A DNA stretch of 64,000 nt from CAVRZY01 sp963725415. GTDB taxonomy: Bacteria; Acidobacteriota; Terriglobia; Bryobacterales; Bryobacteraceae. Positions 1 to 7,979 of the stretch are shown one piece after another. Position 1 is the first letter of the stretch, and each line of letters begins with the position of its first letter. The notes beneath the pieces are model-generated. The model ran no database searches. It was not told the origin of the DNA and saw only the letters and a list, made by a program, of their open reading frames with translations. The stretch spans positions 5,871 through 69,870 of the forward strand of contig CAVRZY010000246.1 in the NCBI GenBank assembly GCA_963725415.1, written 5' to 3'. The position numbers and the translations under genes were made by a program.

Positions 1-373
1 TCTTTGGGGTGGTGCGATTGATCTCGTCGGCCAGCAGAAAATTGGTGAAAACCGGGCCCATCTTGAACTCGAAAGCCTGGGTGTGGGCGTTGTAGATGGT
101 GACCCCGAGCACATCGCTGGGAAGCATGTCGCTGGTGAACTGGAGGCGATGGAAACCGCAGCGGACCGAACGCGCCAGGGCGTGGGCCAGGGTGGTCTTG
201 CCCACGCCGGGGACATCCTCAATCAGCAGATGGCCCCGAGCCAGCAGGCAGACCAGGCTGAGGCGCAGGATCTCCGCCTTGCCGCGAATGGCGGCCCCCA
301 GGGCCGCCTCCAGGTCGCGGAGCCTGGAGAGGGCGACCGGCGGCGCATCGGTGGCCTGAGCCTGAATCATCAT
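1..373 (-). CDS. MoxR-family AAA+ ATPase, N-terminal 124 residues (runs off the window edge)
   Basis: Reading leftward from ATG codons at 373 or 370, the frame stays open to the window edge. Walker A is EDVPGVGKTTLA around residues 52-63 and Walker B with the sensor region is NFLLADEINRTTPK around 111-124. This combination is typical of MoxR ATPases, chaperone-like proteins that act with VWA and DUF58 proteins, often on metal-cofactor enzymes or envelope functions. Only the first half of the AAA core is present, so the C-terminal lid is not seen. The gene is divergent from the antitoxin gene that starts at 463. The family call is firm; the specific partner is unknown because the downstream operon lies outside the window. 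Confidence 0.9.
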   Translation of the reverse strand, partial: MMIQAQATDAPPVALSRLRDLEAALGAAIRGKAEILRLSLVCLLARGHLLIEDVPGVGKTTLAHALARSVRCGFHRLQFTSDMLPSDVLGVTIYNAHTQAFEFKMGPVFTNFLLADEINRTTPK

Positions 374-450
374 TGTCTATGATACGAAAGTCGGGCGGCT
401 AGCGGCGGCCCGTAATCCGCCTGTGGGGCCCGGGGTAGCTACTTTTGGGC

Positions 451-456
451 TATAAT
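451..456 (+). promoter_or_regulatory. Probable -10 box (TATAAT) of the Phd/PIN module
   Basis: A perfect TATAAT ends seven bases before the in-frame GTG at 463. A transcript starting at the usual distance would begin at or next to that start codon, so the antitoxin mRNA may be leaderless. No convincing -35 box is visible. Confidence 0.45.
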
Positions 457-462
457 AGCTAC

Positions 463-744
463 GTGGTCACCGTGGCGAGCAAAGAACTCAAGAACCGGCT
501 TGGCAAGTACCTCGGTATTGTCCGAGGCGGCGAGTCAGTGCGGATCACGGATCGGGGGAAGCCGGTGGCTTGCATCCTGCCCGTCGGCATGCCAGAAGAG
601 GAACAGACTGCCGAACTGCTTTCCGCGCTGGTGGCGAAAGGCAGTGTCACCCTGGGCAGCGGTGAGCTGCCTGGCCGGAGGAAGCCGGCTGTCCTCACGC
701 CCGGCAAGTCCATCGCGGAGATGATCGCGGAGGATCGGCGGTAG
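463..744 (+). CDS. Phd/YefM-type antitoxin
   Basis: A 93-residue protein beginning VVTVASKELKNRLGKYL, the classic N-terminus of the Phd/YefM antitoxin fold, followed by GESVRITDRGKPVACILP. This family binds its own promoter with the N-terminal half and neutralises the toxin with the C-terminal tail (here roughly residues 45-93). I prefer GTG at 463 over TTG at 445, because 445 would place the TATAAT element inside the gene and adds residues not typical of the family. The stop overlaps the PIN toxin start by one base, so the two are translationally coupled. Confidence 0.85.
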   Translation: MVTVASKELKNRLGKYLGIVRGGESVRITDRGKPVACILPVGMPEEEQTAELLSALVAKGSVTLGSGELPGRRKPAVLTPGKSIAEMIAEDRR

Positions 745-1154
745 TGCTCTATCTGGACAGCTCGGCGATGGCCAAGCTCTACGTCGCCGAGCCGGGCTCT
801 GAAGACACGAAGGCGCTGATGCAAGCCCACCGGGGCCGCCTTTTCAGTAGCGTAGTGACCTGGGCGGAGGTGCAGTCCGCGCTGGCGCGTTGCTGGCGGG
901 AACGGCGCATCTCGTACGCACAATACCGACTTCAGCAGCGAGGCTTTGCCGCTGATTGGTGCATGTTGCACGCGGTCAACCTCAGCCTGCCGGTTCTCGC
1001 GCCCGCCGAGCGGCTTTTTCAGCGGCACGCCTTGCGAGCCTACGACGCCATCCAGCTCTGCTCAGCCCTCTGGATCGGCCGACCCGTGTTCGCCTGTTTC
1101 GACGAGCGGCTGCGCCGCGCGGCCGCAGCCGAGCGGCTGGCAGTAGCACCATAG
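744..1154 (+). CDS. PIN-domain toxin (VapC-like ribonuclease)
   Basis: A 136-residue PIN domain with the acidic metal-binding residues in place: D5 (LDSS), E42 (TWAEVQ), D101 (YDAIQL) and D120 (FDERL). VapC toxins are Mg2+-dependent RNases that cleave tRNA or rRNA. The GTG start shares its first base with the antitoxin stop TAG, giving a tight two-gene module. The antitoxin is Phd-like rather than VapB-like, a common mixed pairing. All four acidic residues are present, so the toxin is probably active; the RNA target cannot be read from sequence. Confidence 0.88.
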   Translation: MLYLDSSAMAKLYVAEPGSEDTKALMQAHRGRLFSSVVTWAEVQSALARCWRERRISYAQYRLQQRGFAADWCMLHAVNLSLPVLAPAERLFQRHALRAYDAIQLCSALWIGRPVFACFDERLRRAAAAERLAVAP

Positions 1155-1407
1155 TGAACGGGGCCTGCGGAGCCGGACGGTCAAAGATGTGCCCTTGATG
1201 CAACCCCTTTCGGGTGTAACCGGATCCATACAGACCCCCGCCCGTAATTCTTCCGTAGCGCAGGAGGGGAACTGAGGGTGGGCGGCGCGAAGTGCGGTCC
1301 GCAGGGTGGAGGTCCGGCCCTACGGTCCTTGGGAGCCTCCTAAGCCCGGATACATCTCCTCACCGCGCCTCTCCTCACGCCTACGGACGGATTGCGGGCG
1401 GTTGGAA

Positions 1408-1437
1408 GTGACAGCGCTAGGGGGCATGGATTAGAAT
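1408..1437 (+). promoter_or_regulatory. Probable promoter of tRNA-Val
   Basis: GTGACA (1408-1413), an 18-bp spacer and TAGAAT (1432-1437) place a start near 1444, about eight bases before the mature tRNA 5' end. The rest of 1155-1451 (about 300 bases) holds no gene that I can recognise. Confidence 0.4.
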
Positions 1438-1451
1438 CAAGACTGGGCCTC

Positions 1452-1528
1452 GGGCGCGTAGCTCAGTTGGTTAGAGCGCCTGCTTCACACGCAGGAGGTC
1501 ACAGGTTCGAGTCCTGTCGCGCCCACCA
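1452..1528 (+). tRNA. tRNA-Val (anticodon CAC)
   Basis: A 77-nt cloverleaf with acceptor arm GGGCGCG (1452-1458) pairing with CGCGCCC (1518-1524). The D-arm is GCTC...GAGC, the anticodon loop TTCACAC gives anticodon CAC for GTG codons, and the T-arm contains GGTTCGAGTCC. The 3' CCA is encoded (1526-1528). All stems pair. Confidence 0.97.
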
Positions 1529-1810
1529 TGCCGCCGTTTCATTCAATCCTGATAACTTGGCCGGCTCGGAGACCCGGCAGCAGGTCAAGCACCGCGGGGA
1601 CGAGGGGACCGAGCGACTCCAGCCGGTTCGTGGGCGCGACCAGGACCACGACGGCAACACTCTGCGCCGTCAGGTTCTGCCGAAAGCTCAGATTGCGGTC
1701 GGCGGTGACGAACACATCGAAATGCGCTTCGGCGAGGGCTAGCAGCTCCCCGTTAGTCTTTCCAGCCCAGCCCATTTCCGGCGCGGTAGCGCACTCGTGC
1801 TCTGCGAGCA

Positions 1811-2010
1811 GGCTCTTGAGCCGAATGCCACTTACTCTCCAGGGATGGAAGCTCTCGTGGGGCGGCCTTTCAGACTGCGAACTGGGCTTCCGCCCGGTTC
1901 AGGCCGGGCAGAAGCCCGGCCCGCAGGCTGGAAAGCCTGACCCCACCGCCAGAAGATACACCCTCCGGCAGGTGCAGAAAGGGAAAGTAAGTGGCATTGG
2001 GCTCTTGAGC
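1811..2010. mobile_element. MITE-like insertion (~180 bp) with terminal inverted repeats and target duplication
   Basis: The direct repeat GGCTCTTGAGC occurs at 1811-1821 and 2000-2010. Just inside are inverted ends, CGAATGCCACTTACTCTCC (1822-1840) and the complement of GGGAAAGTAAGTGGCATTG (1981-1999); they share AATGCCACTTACT(C/T)TCC. No transposase is encoded. The target is a DUF5615 gene whose frame is restored by precise excision. The exact split between target duplication and element ends is uncertain by one or two bases. Confidence 0.85.
1857..1946. repeat. 90-bp dispersed repeat, copy 1 (inside the MITE)
   Basis: The segment starts GTGGGGCGGCC and ends GCAGGCTGGAAAGCCTGACCCCAC in two overlapping pieces. 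A 90-bp relative lies at 50895-50984 with the same ends but without the MITE termini, so this appears to be an independent repeat nested in the insertion. Confidence 0.65.
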
Positions 2011-2041
2011 TTGCGGGGCAGACACTCCTCCAGCAGGATTC

Positions 2042-2260
2042 TCATCTGGCCTCGGCCAGGACAAGTTCCTTGGCCTGTTCCAGGGCGGCGTGGACTTGCT
2101 GGCGGCTGACGGTGGGGAAATCGTCGAGGAACTGATCGATGCTCTGACCCGCTTCAAGGTATTCAATGAGGGTCTGAAACGGCACACGGGTACCCGCAAA
2201 GACCGGGGTCCCACCCAGCACTTGGGGGGTCTTCACGATCACGCCTCCGCTGTCCCGCAT
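2042..2260 (-). CDS. DUF433 antitoxin
   Basis: A 72-residue protein with GVIVKTPQVLGGTPVFAGTR and VPFQTLIEYLEAGQSIDQFL, the hallmark of DUF433, a helix-turn-helix-like small protein that pairs with DUF5615 toxins. Its stop overlaps the start of the toxin gene by four bases (ATGA). The antitoxin frame is intact although the toxin next to it is split by an insertion, so it may now be an orphan. Confidence 0.88.
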   Translation of the reverse strand: MRDSGGVIVKTPQVLGGTPVFAGTRVPFQTLIEYLEAGQSIDQFLDDFPTVSRQQVHAALEQAKELVLAEAR

Positions 2261-2326
2261 ACGACACCATGGTAGCGCTGTCCGCTGAGGTTCTCAACGC
2301 CGACGGACCGTTGCAGCAGGCGACTT

Positions 2327-3780
2327 CTATTGCCCTGGCGCCGGCGCCTTGCGCGCGGTGAAGATGACTTCAGGGAACTGGCCTGCGGGGGGCGGGCCGT
2401 CGAGCAACGGTGGCTGCTTCCCTTCGAGGTACTTCTGGAAGAATGCCACCGTATACGCATTCAGGATTCGTTCCATTTCCTGGGCATCAATGGAGCCGAG
2501 CAGACCCGTGTATCTTAGGATCGGCAGGACCAAGCTGGCGTCGGAGAAGTTGGCGTGCGCCGAGTGGCGGATCTGAACGCTGTAGAGATCGCCTCGCGAG
2601 CTCGCGTAGATCGGGTCGTTTCCCTTGTCGCCTTCATGGGCGAAGTACAGGAAGGGCACTGAAAGCGGATGCTCGCCAACGTTGCCCCGCTGTAACCCGT
2701 CCATGTTCATTCCAGCCTTGCAGCGCGGATCTTGAAGACAGAATTCGCCCGCCGTCGCTCCGCCGAATGACATGCCGAACACGCCCACCCGAGTGAGTCG
2801 AGCCGGTTGATGAAGCGCCCGCCGGGCTCTCGGGCGCCAGCAGCGGATCGAGCGTTGATCTTCGTGAGCTCATCCAGCACATACCGCGTATCGGCGACCC
2901 AAACGCCCAGACTCTCGGTCGCAATCCGCTTCAATTCCGCGGGATCACGGGTGGCGAGCGCTTGCACTCGCGTCTGGCCTACAGGCACCACGCGGCCGTC
3001 CGGAAACGGAATCGCCAGGCTGTCGTAGGTGTGACCAACACTAAAGACAATAAAACCGTGGCTGGCAAGCTCCTCCATCTGCACAGTGTTCTGCCAAGGC
3101 GTGGATCCGTATCCGTGCGAGAAAATCAGTACCGGGTACTGAGCCTGCGCCCGCGCCACGGGCGCGTCCGGGTAAGAGTGGGACTTAACCAGCCGCAGAT
3201 GTTGCAGGAAATTGAACCGCGGCAGGTGAAGCATTTGTGCCAGCACGGGTGCGGCAGCAGGTGCATTGGGCCAAAAGGGTCCGGGTTGCGCGCCTGGGGC
3301 AACATCGGCCGGATACCAGGCCACGACCAGCAATTCGCGCGGGGTGTGTGGGTTTGGGGCGAATGGATCCTGACGCGAGACATCCACAAAATGCAGGCGC
3401 GTCGTACCCACGGAATAGGGCCCCGTCGGCGCGGGATCATCGAACACGGGAATCTTCACCGCCAAAAACAGCGCGGCGGAGTAAGCCACCAGCCGCAGCC
3501 CCACGCCTATCACGCGAATAACCGTCCGCCCACGCGAATTCCTGATCACCTTCGTCGGAGCCTTCCTGAGTGTCCAGAGACAGGCCGAAACCAACAAGAG
3601 ATACGCAGGGACCATCTGCCAGCGGTATTTCTCAATTCCCAGATGCACCAGTGCCAGCACCAGCGTTGCCCACGGAAAAACTTGTAGCCAACCTGGACAC
3701 CGGCTCCACCGAAGGGATTGCCCGATCAGGACAGGAACCAGCACAATGAAGATCAGTATTTCAAGGGTACGCATAGCCAC
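2327..3780 (-). CDS. Membrane-anchored alpha/beta hydrolase (PAF-acetylhydrolase-like), one apparent frameshift
   Basis: Two frames together give about 480 residues. The upstream part (3780 down to about 2795) has four hydrophobic segments in its first ~130 residues, then the family signature PVLIFSHGYGSTPWQNT (oxyanion region). The downstream part carries the nucleophile elbow GMSFGGA, then NMDG and a late His region (IRHSAHANFSD), consistent with a Ser-Asp-His triad. The break is near 2795, where one missing base in RLD-(L)-T-RVGVFGMSFGG would restore the frame, so a consensus error or a recent mutation is likely. Length and order fit platelet-activating-factor acetylhydrolase/dienelactone hydrolase relatives. 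The substrate is unknown. Confidence 0.75.
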
Positions 3781-4023
3781 GCCGGCGTACAGCGATTTGA
3801 CTGCAACAAACCCATGCCGCGAGAGGACGGAGCGATGCCGTGCTCCGGCCGGTCCTGGGTCTGCGATTTCAAATCTATCTCAGCGCGAGACCGTGGGCAA
3901 GTCGCGCCTAAATCGAGTCAGGCCCAGGCGAGATGGTTACCCGATTCGCAGAAGGAAACCCGAGAAGCTCCAGTAATGGGGAGATTCTCGCCAGTCGCCG
4001 AATTACGCGGGTTAGTGCGGGGG

Positions 4024-4087
4024 GTAATTCTGGTACAGGCCACGAATTTCGCAAAGGCGGCGAAATTCGCGCCAGTCCCCGAATTAC
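4024..4087 (-). repeat. 64-bp palindromic repeat, copy A
   Basis: Its reverse complement is nearly identical to 18951-19014. The inner arms CGAATTTCGC and GCGAAATTCG form a perfect 10-bp stem and the outer arms GTAATTC/GAATTAC also pair. A 24-bp direct repeat with one mismatch (starts 3990 and 4071) overlaps it. The surrounding 3781-4306 holds no gene that I can support. Confidence 0.8.
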
Positions 4088-4306
4088 GCGGGTTGTCGCA
4101 GATGAGAATGGCGAGATTTTCGAGAGGGACGAATCACTCCAGGGCTCCGCGTTCGAGCAGAATGCAAATCCGGCAGCCGGGGGGACGGATCCGACTGCCT
4201 TGAGAATGGCTGTAAGTCATTGAAAGCCCGTTCAGCGTCGAACCAGCGATTTTCATAGATTCGTGGCAGATCGGAGATCATGGCGACTGTGTCCGAGTTC
4301 CCGAAT

Positions 4307-4723
4307 TCAAGAGAGGTTTACGATTGTGATTCCGGCGACAGTCTGTCCGTGCTTCAGGTCCTCGGTCAGCAACTGGGTGGCGCCGTCTTGCTCGGCGGCT
4401 GCTATGATCATGCTGTCCCAGAAGGAGAACCGCCAAGTCTCGCCGATCTCGGAGGCCCTCAGGATAGTGGCCGGGGTAATGGCGGAGCGCACCCAGGCAG
4501 CATAGTCGCGCACGATCTCCCGTGCCGTGCTCCGGGGAAGGGCGGACCTGATCTTCTGGGTCACGGTTACGTAGAACTCTTCGAGAACCTGGGTGCTGAG
4601 GCAGCCCGTTCGTGTTTCCCATAGTCGGCGCAGAGCGTTTGCGGCCAGTTGTTGACGAACGCCGGCGTCCAGGTCGTGGGCGTAGATCAACACGTTGGAA
4701 TCAACGAAGACCTTTGCGGTCAT
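4307..4723 (-). CDS. PIN-domain toxin (VapC-like)
   Basis: A 138-residue PIN protein with acidic residues D8 (FVDSNVLIY), E48/E49 (QVLEEFY), D103 (FWDSMI) and D122 (LTEDLKHG). The arrangement matches an active metal-dependent RNase of the VapC type. Its start lies inside the last codons of the upstream RHH antitoxin (23-nt overlap), so the two form a coupled module. The antitoxin class suggests autoregulation through the operator at 4972-4986. Confidence 0.88.
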   Translation of the reverse strand: MTAKVFVDSNVLIYAHDLDAGVRQQLAANALRRLWETRTGCLSTQVLEEFYVTVTQKIRSALPRSTAREIVRDYAAWVRSAITPATILRASEIGETWRFSFWDSMIIAAAEQDGATQLLTEDLKHGQTVAGITIVNLS

Positions 4724-4958
4724 GCAAATCCTCTCGGACGCCCATCCCCGTTGCGCCGAGGTGGAAGGGCGAGGCCAGATGCGCCAAGGCCCTTGCCTTG
4801 GCCTGCTGGTAGAGCGTCTCCCGGTCCACCAGGGCGCTCAGTTCATCGGCGAGCATGGCGCTGACACTCAGGCCTCGTTGCGCCGCGACGCCCCTTGCCA
4901 GCTTCAGCAGGCGCTTGTCAATCGCCAGGGTGATATTGTGCTTTGCGGTCCGCCGCAT
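4701..4958 (-). CDS. Ribbon-helix-helix antitoxin (DUF6364-like)
   Basis: An 85-residue protein beginning MRRTAKHNITLAIDKRLLKLARGVAAQRGLSVS in consecutive pieces. A beta-strand (NITLAID) followed by two helices is the layout of RHH/DUF6364 antitoxins, which bind DNA as dimers through the strand. The C-terminal half would clamp the PIN toxin encoded next door. A perfect inverted repeat lies immediately upstream of the start, as expected for an autoregulated RHH gene. Confidence 0.8.
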   Translation of the reverse strand: MRRTAKHNITLAIDKRLLKLARGVAAQRGLSVSAMLADELSALVDRETLYQQAKARALAHLASPFHLGATGMGVREDLHDRKGLR

Positions 4959-4965
4959 GATTTCT

Positions 4966-4986
4966 ATTGTACACGTAAATTACGTG
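4966..4986 (-). promoter_or_regulatory. Promoter -10 and operator of the RHH/PIN module
   Basis: CACGTAA-A-TTACGTG (4972-4986) is a perfect 7-bp inverted repeat with a one-base centre. Adjoining it on the minus strand is TACAAT (4971-4966), seven bases before the antitoxin ATG at 4958. RHH binding here would cover the promoter. Again the 5' untranslated region would be almost absent. Confidence 0.6.
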
Positions 4987-5043
4987 CGAGGGACGGTACG
5001 GCATCCCTGGGCGGGATCCGGGCCTGCCTCGCGCCCAGGCGGC

Positions 5044-5721
5044 CTACTGCCTGATGCGCTCGATCTTCACCAGGACCAGACGATTGTCCTTTACCAGCCC
5101 GATGCCGGGCGCATACCACTTGTGATCACCCGACCCTGACTCGATGGCGCTGGTTTCCTTGAAATGTACGCAGTTTGCGTAAGTGCCGGCCGGGGTCACA
5201 ACTCGCTCGGCGATCGCCACAACTTCTGCCCGGTCCATCGCCTGCTTGGGCGCCAGTTCCTGGCAGAAGCGGTCGCCCAGCGTGATACGACCGGGCATCA
5301 TGAGTCCAAACCTGGCCCCGTTGACCCCTGAAAGCCAGGCTCCCTCGTGACCGCTGATCTTGCCGCCCTTGTAGACGTCCACATCCTCCCCGAAATAGTA
5401 AACGTCGCCGGTAGTCCTGTCTACAGCGTAGTAGTCGCGAGTGATCTCGACAGGTTGTCCGTTCTTCTCTTCCCGGCTCAGGATCACCCGGGTTTGGACT
5501 CCGTCGATCAGCTTGGTTTCCGTCGTGACCGTGACGGTCAGAGTCTCTGTTCCGCGCCGGTAGTGCAATTGGTAGCCGGGCTCGAGGATGAAATAAGGAT
5601 TGCTGCCGCTGGATCCCAGGTTTTTCCTGTCTACGGGAAATGAGCTTCTCCAGTCGGCTGCGCTGCACAGTGTCAAGGCAGCCAGCAGAAGCACCAAGAA
5701 TCGGATGCGAATGATGTCCAT
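5044..5721 (-). CDS. Secreted protein of unknown function
   Basis: About 225 residues with an N-terminal signal peptide (MDIIRIRFLVLLLAALTLCSAADW). The mature part is beta-rich, with phrases such as LTVTVTTETKLIDGVQTRVI, RDYYAVDRTTGDVYYFGEDVD and KWYAPGIGLVKDN. These resemble DUF3108-like or lipoprotein-like periplasmic proteins, but I cannot place the family firmly. I start at the internal ATG at 5721 because it opens directly into the signal peptide; an upstream start at 5766 would add 15 polar residues. It stands alone between a TA module and a kinase-like gene. Confidence 0.7.
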   Translation of the reverse strand: MDIIRIRFLVLLLAALTLCSAADWRSSFPVDRKNLGSSGSNPYFILEPGYQLHYRRGTETLTVTVTTETKLIDGVQTRVILSREEKNGQPVEITRDYYAVDRTTGDVYYFGEDVDVYKGGKISGHEGAWLSGVNGARFGLMMPGRITLGDRFCQELAPKQAMDRAEVVAIAERVVTPAGTYANCVHFKETSAIESGSGDHKWYAPGIGLVKDNRLVLVKIERIRQ

Positions 5722-5805
5722 GGGGCCGTCCTCCGCAACGAGTCTATCAGCTTGCGGGGGCGGCACCCAGCGCGGTCGGAGATGGGATTGCGGCTTTCGG
5801 GCAGA

Positions 5806-7686
5806 TCAGCTCATGCCCATCTCGGCTCCGGCCACTTCGCGGGACTGGCGGAAAGGCTCCTCGGCCTCGCCGGGCCTGCCGAGCTCGATCAGCACGACGC
5901 CGCGGTTGTGCCACAGGTCGCTGTCGGCGGGATTGATCTCGAGACCGCAGGAAAAGCAGGTGAGGGCCTCCTGAAGATGCTGCACGCGGTAGAGTGCCGC
6001 GCCCTTGTACTTCCAGAGCCGGATGTCGCCGGGGTTGAGCTGGAGGCCGCGGTCGTAGCAAGGTAGAGCCTTTTCAGAACGCCCCAACCTGGTCAGTGCG
6101 AGGCCCTTATAAAGCCACAGGTCGCTGTCCAGAGGATTGGACTCAAGACTGCGCTCGTAACAAGCCAACTCCTGCTCGTAGCCGCCCAGGGCTCCCAGGG
6201 CCATGGCCTTGCTCTTCCAGAGCTCGCCGTGCGCGGGAGAGAGCTGGAGACCGCGGTCACAGCAAGTGATGGCCTCCTCATACTGGCCCAGATCGTAGAG
6301 CACGCCACTCTCGCCCCACCAGGGGTCGCTGTTATGCGGGTCAATCTCGCGGGCGAACTCATAACAGCGGATGGCTTCCTTGGTCCGGCCTAAGGCCCGC
6401 AGCGCCACACCCCTACTGATCCATTGGGGGAAATCCATCGGCAGAGGCGCCGAGGAAGCGGGTGCGACCTTGCGGGTCAGCCTCCGAAACACCACCCCCA
6501 ACTCTTTCCGAACGGCCCAAAAACTGGGGGGCCGGGAGGCCGGGCGGGGATCCACGCACTGTAGAATCAGCGTCAGCAGGTCCTCGCGCAATCGGTAGCG
6601 CTCGGCGTTAGCGCGAACGTGGGCTTGGGCCACTCTGCCGTCCGGAGGCAGATCGCCGGTCAACATCTGATATAGCATGACACCGAAAGCGTAGATGTCG
6701 GTTCGCGGGTCCAGCCTGACCCTCTCCTGGAAGTGCTCGGGGGCCAGGTAGTGCCTGGTTCCAGGCGGGGTGGTGTACTGGAGGGCCACCGCACGAGGCA
6801 GGGCGGTCAGACCCAGTTGGATGTCGAGCGCCTCGGTCGAAGCCCGCGTCATCCCGAAGCCGGTGACTTTGAGGGTCCCCTGCTCGCTGAGGAGGCAATG
6901 GGAGGGCTGGATGTCGCCGTGGACGAGGCCCAATCGGAGGTGCGCGTACAGAAGTCCATCGCAGCAGGGAAAGGCGAGGTGCAGGGCATTCAAGGGCGAA
7001 AGCCGGCGCTGCTTGAGGAGCAGGTTGGCCAACTCGGGTCCCGGCTCGTGCTCCAGCACCAGACAAGAGACTCCTTCTACGCATTCCAGGCGGTGTGCGG
7101 CGACGAGGTTGGGATGGCGGGCCAGGGTCACCCAGGTCAGGGCCTCCCGTTCCAACCTGTCGCGGTCCTCCCCGCTAAGCGGAAACCAGGGTTGGAAGGT
7201 CTTCAGGGCATAGATCTGGCCATCGGCTTCCAGCTTGGCGATATAGATCGGACCCCAAATGTCGGCGCGCAGTTCCTGCACCCTGTACCTGAGTCCGGTG
7301 GTAGTGCTGCAAAGCAGTTGACCGGGCCGGAACTCCGGCCGTCGGGCCGGGGGGGTCGGGAGTGCGGCCAGAGCTGAGCGGGCGGCGGCGGAAGCGGTGT
7401 CGATCTCGACGGTGCGCTGATAGGCCCGGCGGGCCGCTTCAATCTTGCCGGCCTGCTGGAAGGCGCGAGCGAGGTGGAAGTGGCTCATGGCCAGATCAGG
7501 CCGCAAGAGGACGGCCCGGGCCAGCGCCCGCACCGCCTCCTCGGCCCGACCAGCCGCCAGTTCGCGCAGGCCCCGATCACACTGCTCGGAATACGCACGG
7601 CCCTCGTCGGGTCCGTTGTGAATTGGCGCGGTTTCGGCAGGTTGGGACTGCTGTTGGTCCTCGGACTGAGAATCACGCCACCGCAT
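5806..7686 (-). CDS. TPR protein with an embedded protein pseudokinase domain
   Basis: A 626-residue protein. Residues ~25-110 are TPR-like, ~130-400 form a protein kinase fold, and ~420-620 hold five or six TPR units (for example AIRCYEFAREIDPHNSDPWW and ALPCYDRGLQLNPGDIRLW). The kinase part keeps the VAIK-type lysine (YALKTF), the APE motif (YLAPEHFQ) and DIYAFGVMLYQMLTG. The catalytic loop reads HGDIQPSHC instead of HRDLKPxN, and the DFG motif reads GFG, so the Mg2+-binding Asp and the loop Asn are missing. No glycine-rich loop is obvious. It is therefore predicted to be a scaffold or sensor rather than an active kinase. There is no transmembrane segment, in contrast to the canonical kinase at 39393-41751. 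Confidence 0.85.
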   Translation of the reverse strand: MRWRDSQSEDQQQSQPAETAPIHNGPDEGRAYSEQCDRGLRELAAGRAEEAVRALARAVLLRPDLAMSHFHLARAFQQAGKIEAARRAYQRTVEIDTASAAARSALAALPTPPARRPEFRPGQLLCSTTTGLRYRVQELRADIWGPIYIAKLEADGQIYALKTFQPWFPLSGEDRDRLEREALTWVTLARHPNLVAAHRLECVEGVSCLVLEHEPGPELANLLLKQRRLSPLNALHLAFPCCDGLLYAHLRLGLVHGDIQPSHCLLSEQGTLKVTGFGMTRASTEALDIQLGLTALPRAVALQYTTPPGTRHYLAPEHFQERVRLDPRTDIYAFGVMLYQMLTGDLPPDGRVAQAHVRANAERYRLREDLLTLILQCVDPRPASRPPSFWAVRKELGVVFRRLTRKVAPASSAPLPMDFPQWISRGVALRALGRTKEAIRCYEFAREIDPHNSDPWWGESGVLYDLGQYEEAITCCDRGLQLSPAHGELWKSKAMALGALGGYEQELACYERSLESNPLDSDLWLYKGLALTRLGRSEKALPCYDRGLQLNPGDIRLWKYKGAALYRVQHLQEALTCFSCGLEINPADSDLWHNRGVVLIELGRPGEAEEPFRQSREVAGAEMGMS

Positions 7687-7979
7687 GGCCTTACTCGTCC
7701 TATCGAGTTTTCACCTGAGCCGTCGCCTTGTTGGCGCCGCCGGCCGTGACCGGTTCAATCCCTCTCTAAACAACCTATTAAAACTACCACTAATTTTGGC
7801 TCCGGTCATCCCCGGTTGGAAAGGGGCGGTTTTCGGCCCGTTCCACCTGGCTGTCCGGCTACTGCAATGCGTCCGTTGGCCGAATAGGGGGATGGCGGGA
7901 GGATGAGGCGGCAGGCCGTTTCCCCTGCCTGCACAGGCCAGAGGCCTGCGCCACCCCGGACAAAAGGATGGGCGGGGGT

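Larger units (their letters stand above)
1539..2045 (-). pseudogene. DUF5615 PIN-like toxin gene, split by a MITE-like insertion
   Basis: The start is ATG at 2045-2043 and overlaps the stop of the DUF433 antitoxin as ATGA. The first codons read MRILLEECLPRKLKS, a typical DUF5615 (Mut7-C-like PIN) start. Reading then enters foreign sequence and stops. The rest of the toxin resumes at about 1810 as LLAEHECATAPEMGWAGKTN and continues through FVTADRNLSF to the stop at 1539. Removing the element plus one copy of its flanking direct repeat joins the two parts exactly in frame to give about 105 residues, the usual family length. A shortened protein could start at the internal ATG at 1775, but it would lack the N-terminal acidic residue expected at the active site, so the toxin is probably inactive. 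Confidence 0.88.

Noticed and set aside
1154..1451. Possible small gene between the PIN toxin and tRNA-Val
   Set aside because: Short frames there have no recognisable composition or start context; only the tRNA promoter is supported.
3781..4306. Overlapping frames on both strands in the repeat-rich gap
   Set aside because: They translate palindromic repeats and lack any family pattern.
5806..7686. Active Ser/Thr kinase
   Set aside because: The DFG Asp and the loop Asn are absent, so catalysis is doubtful.
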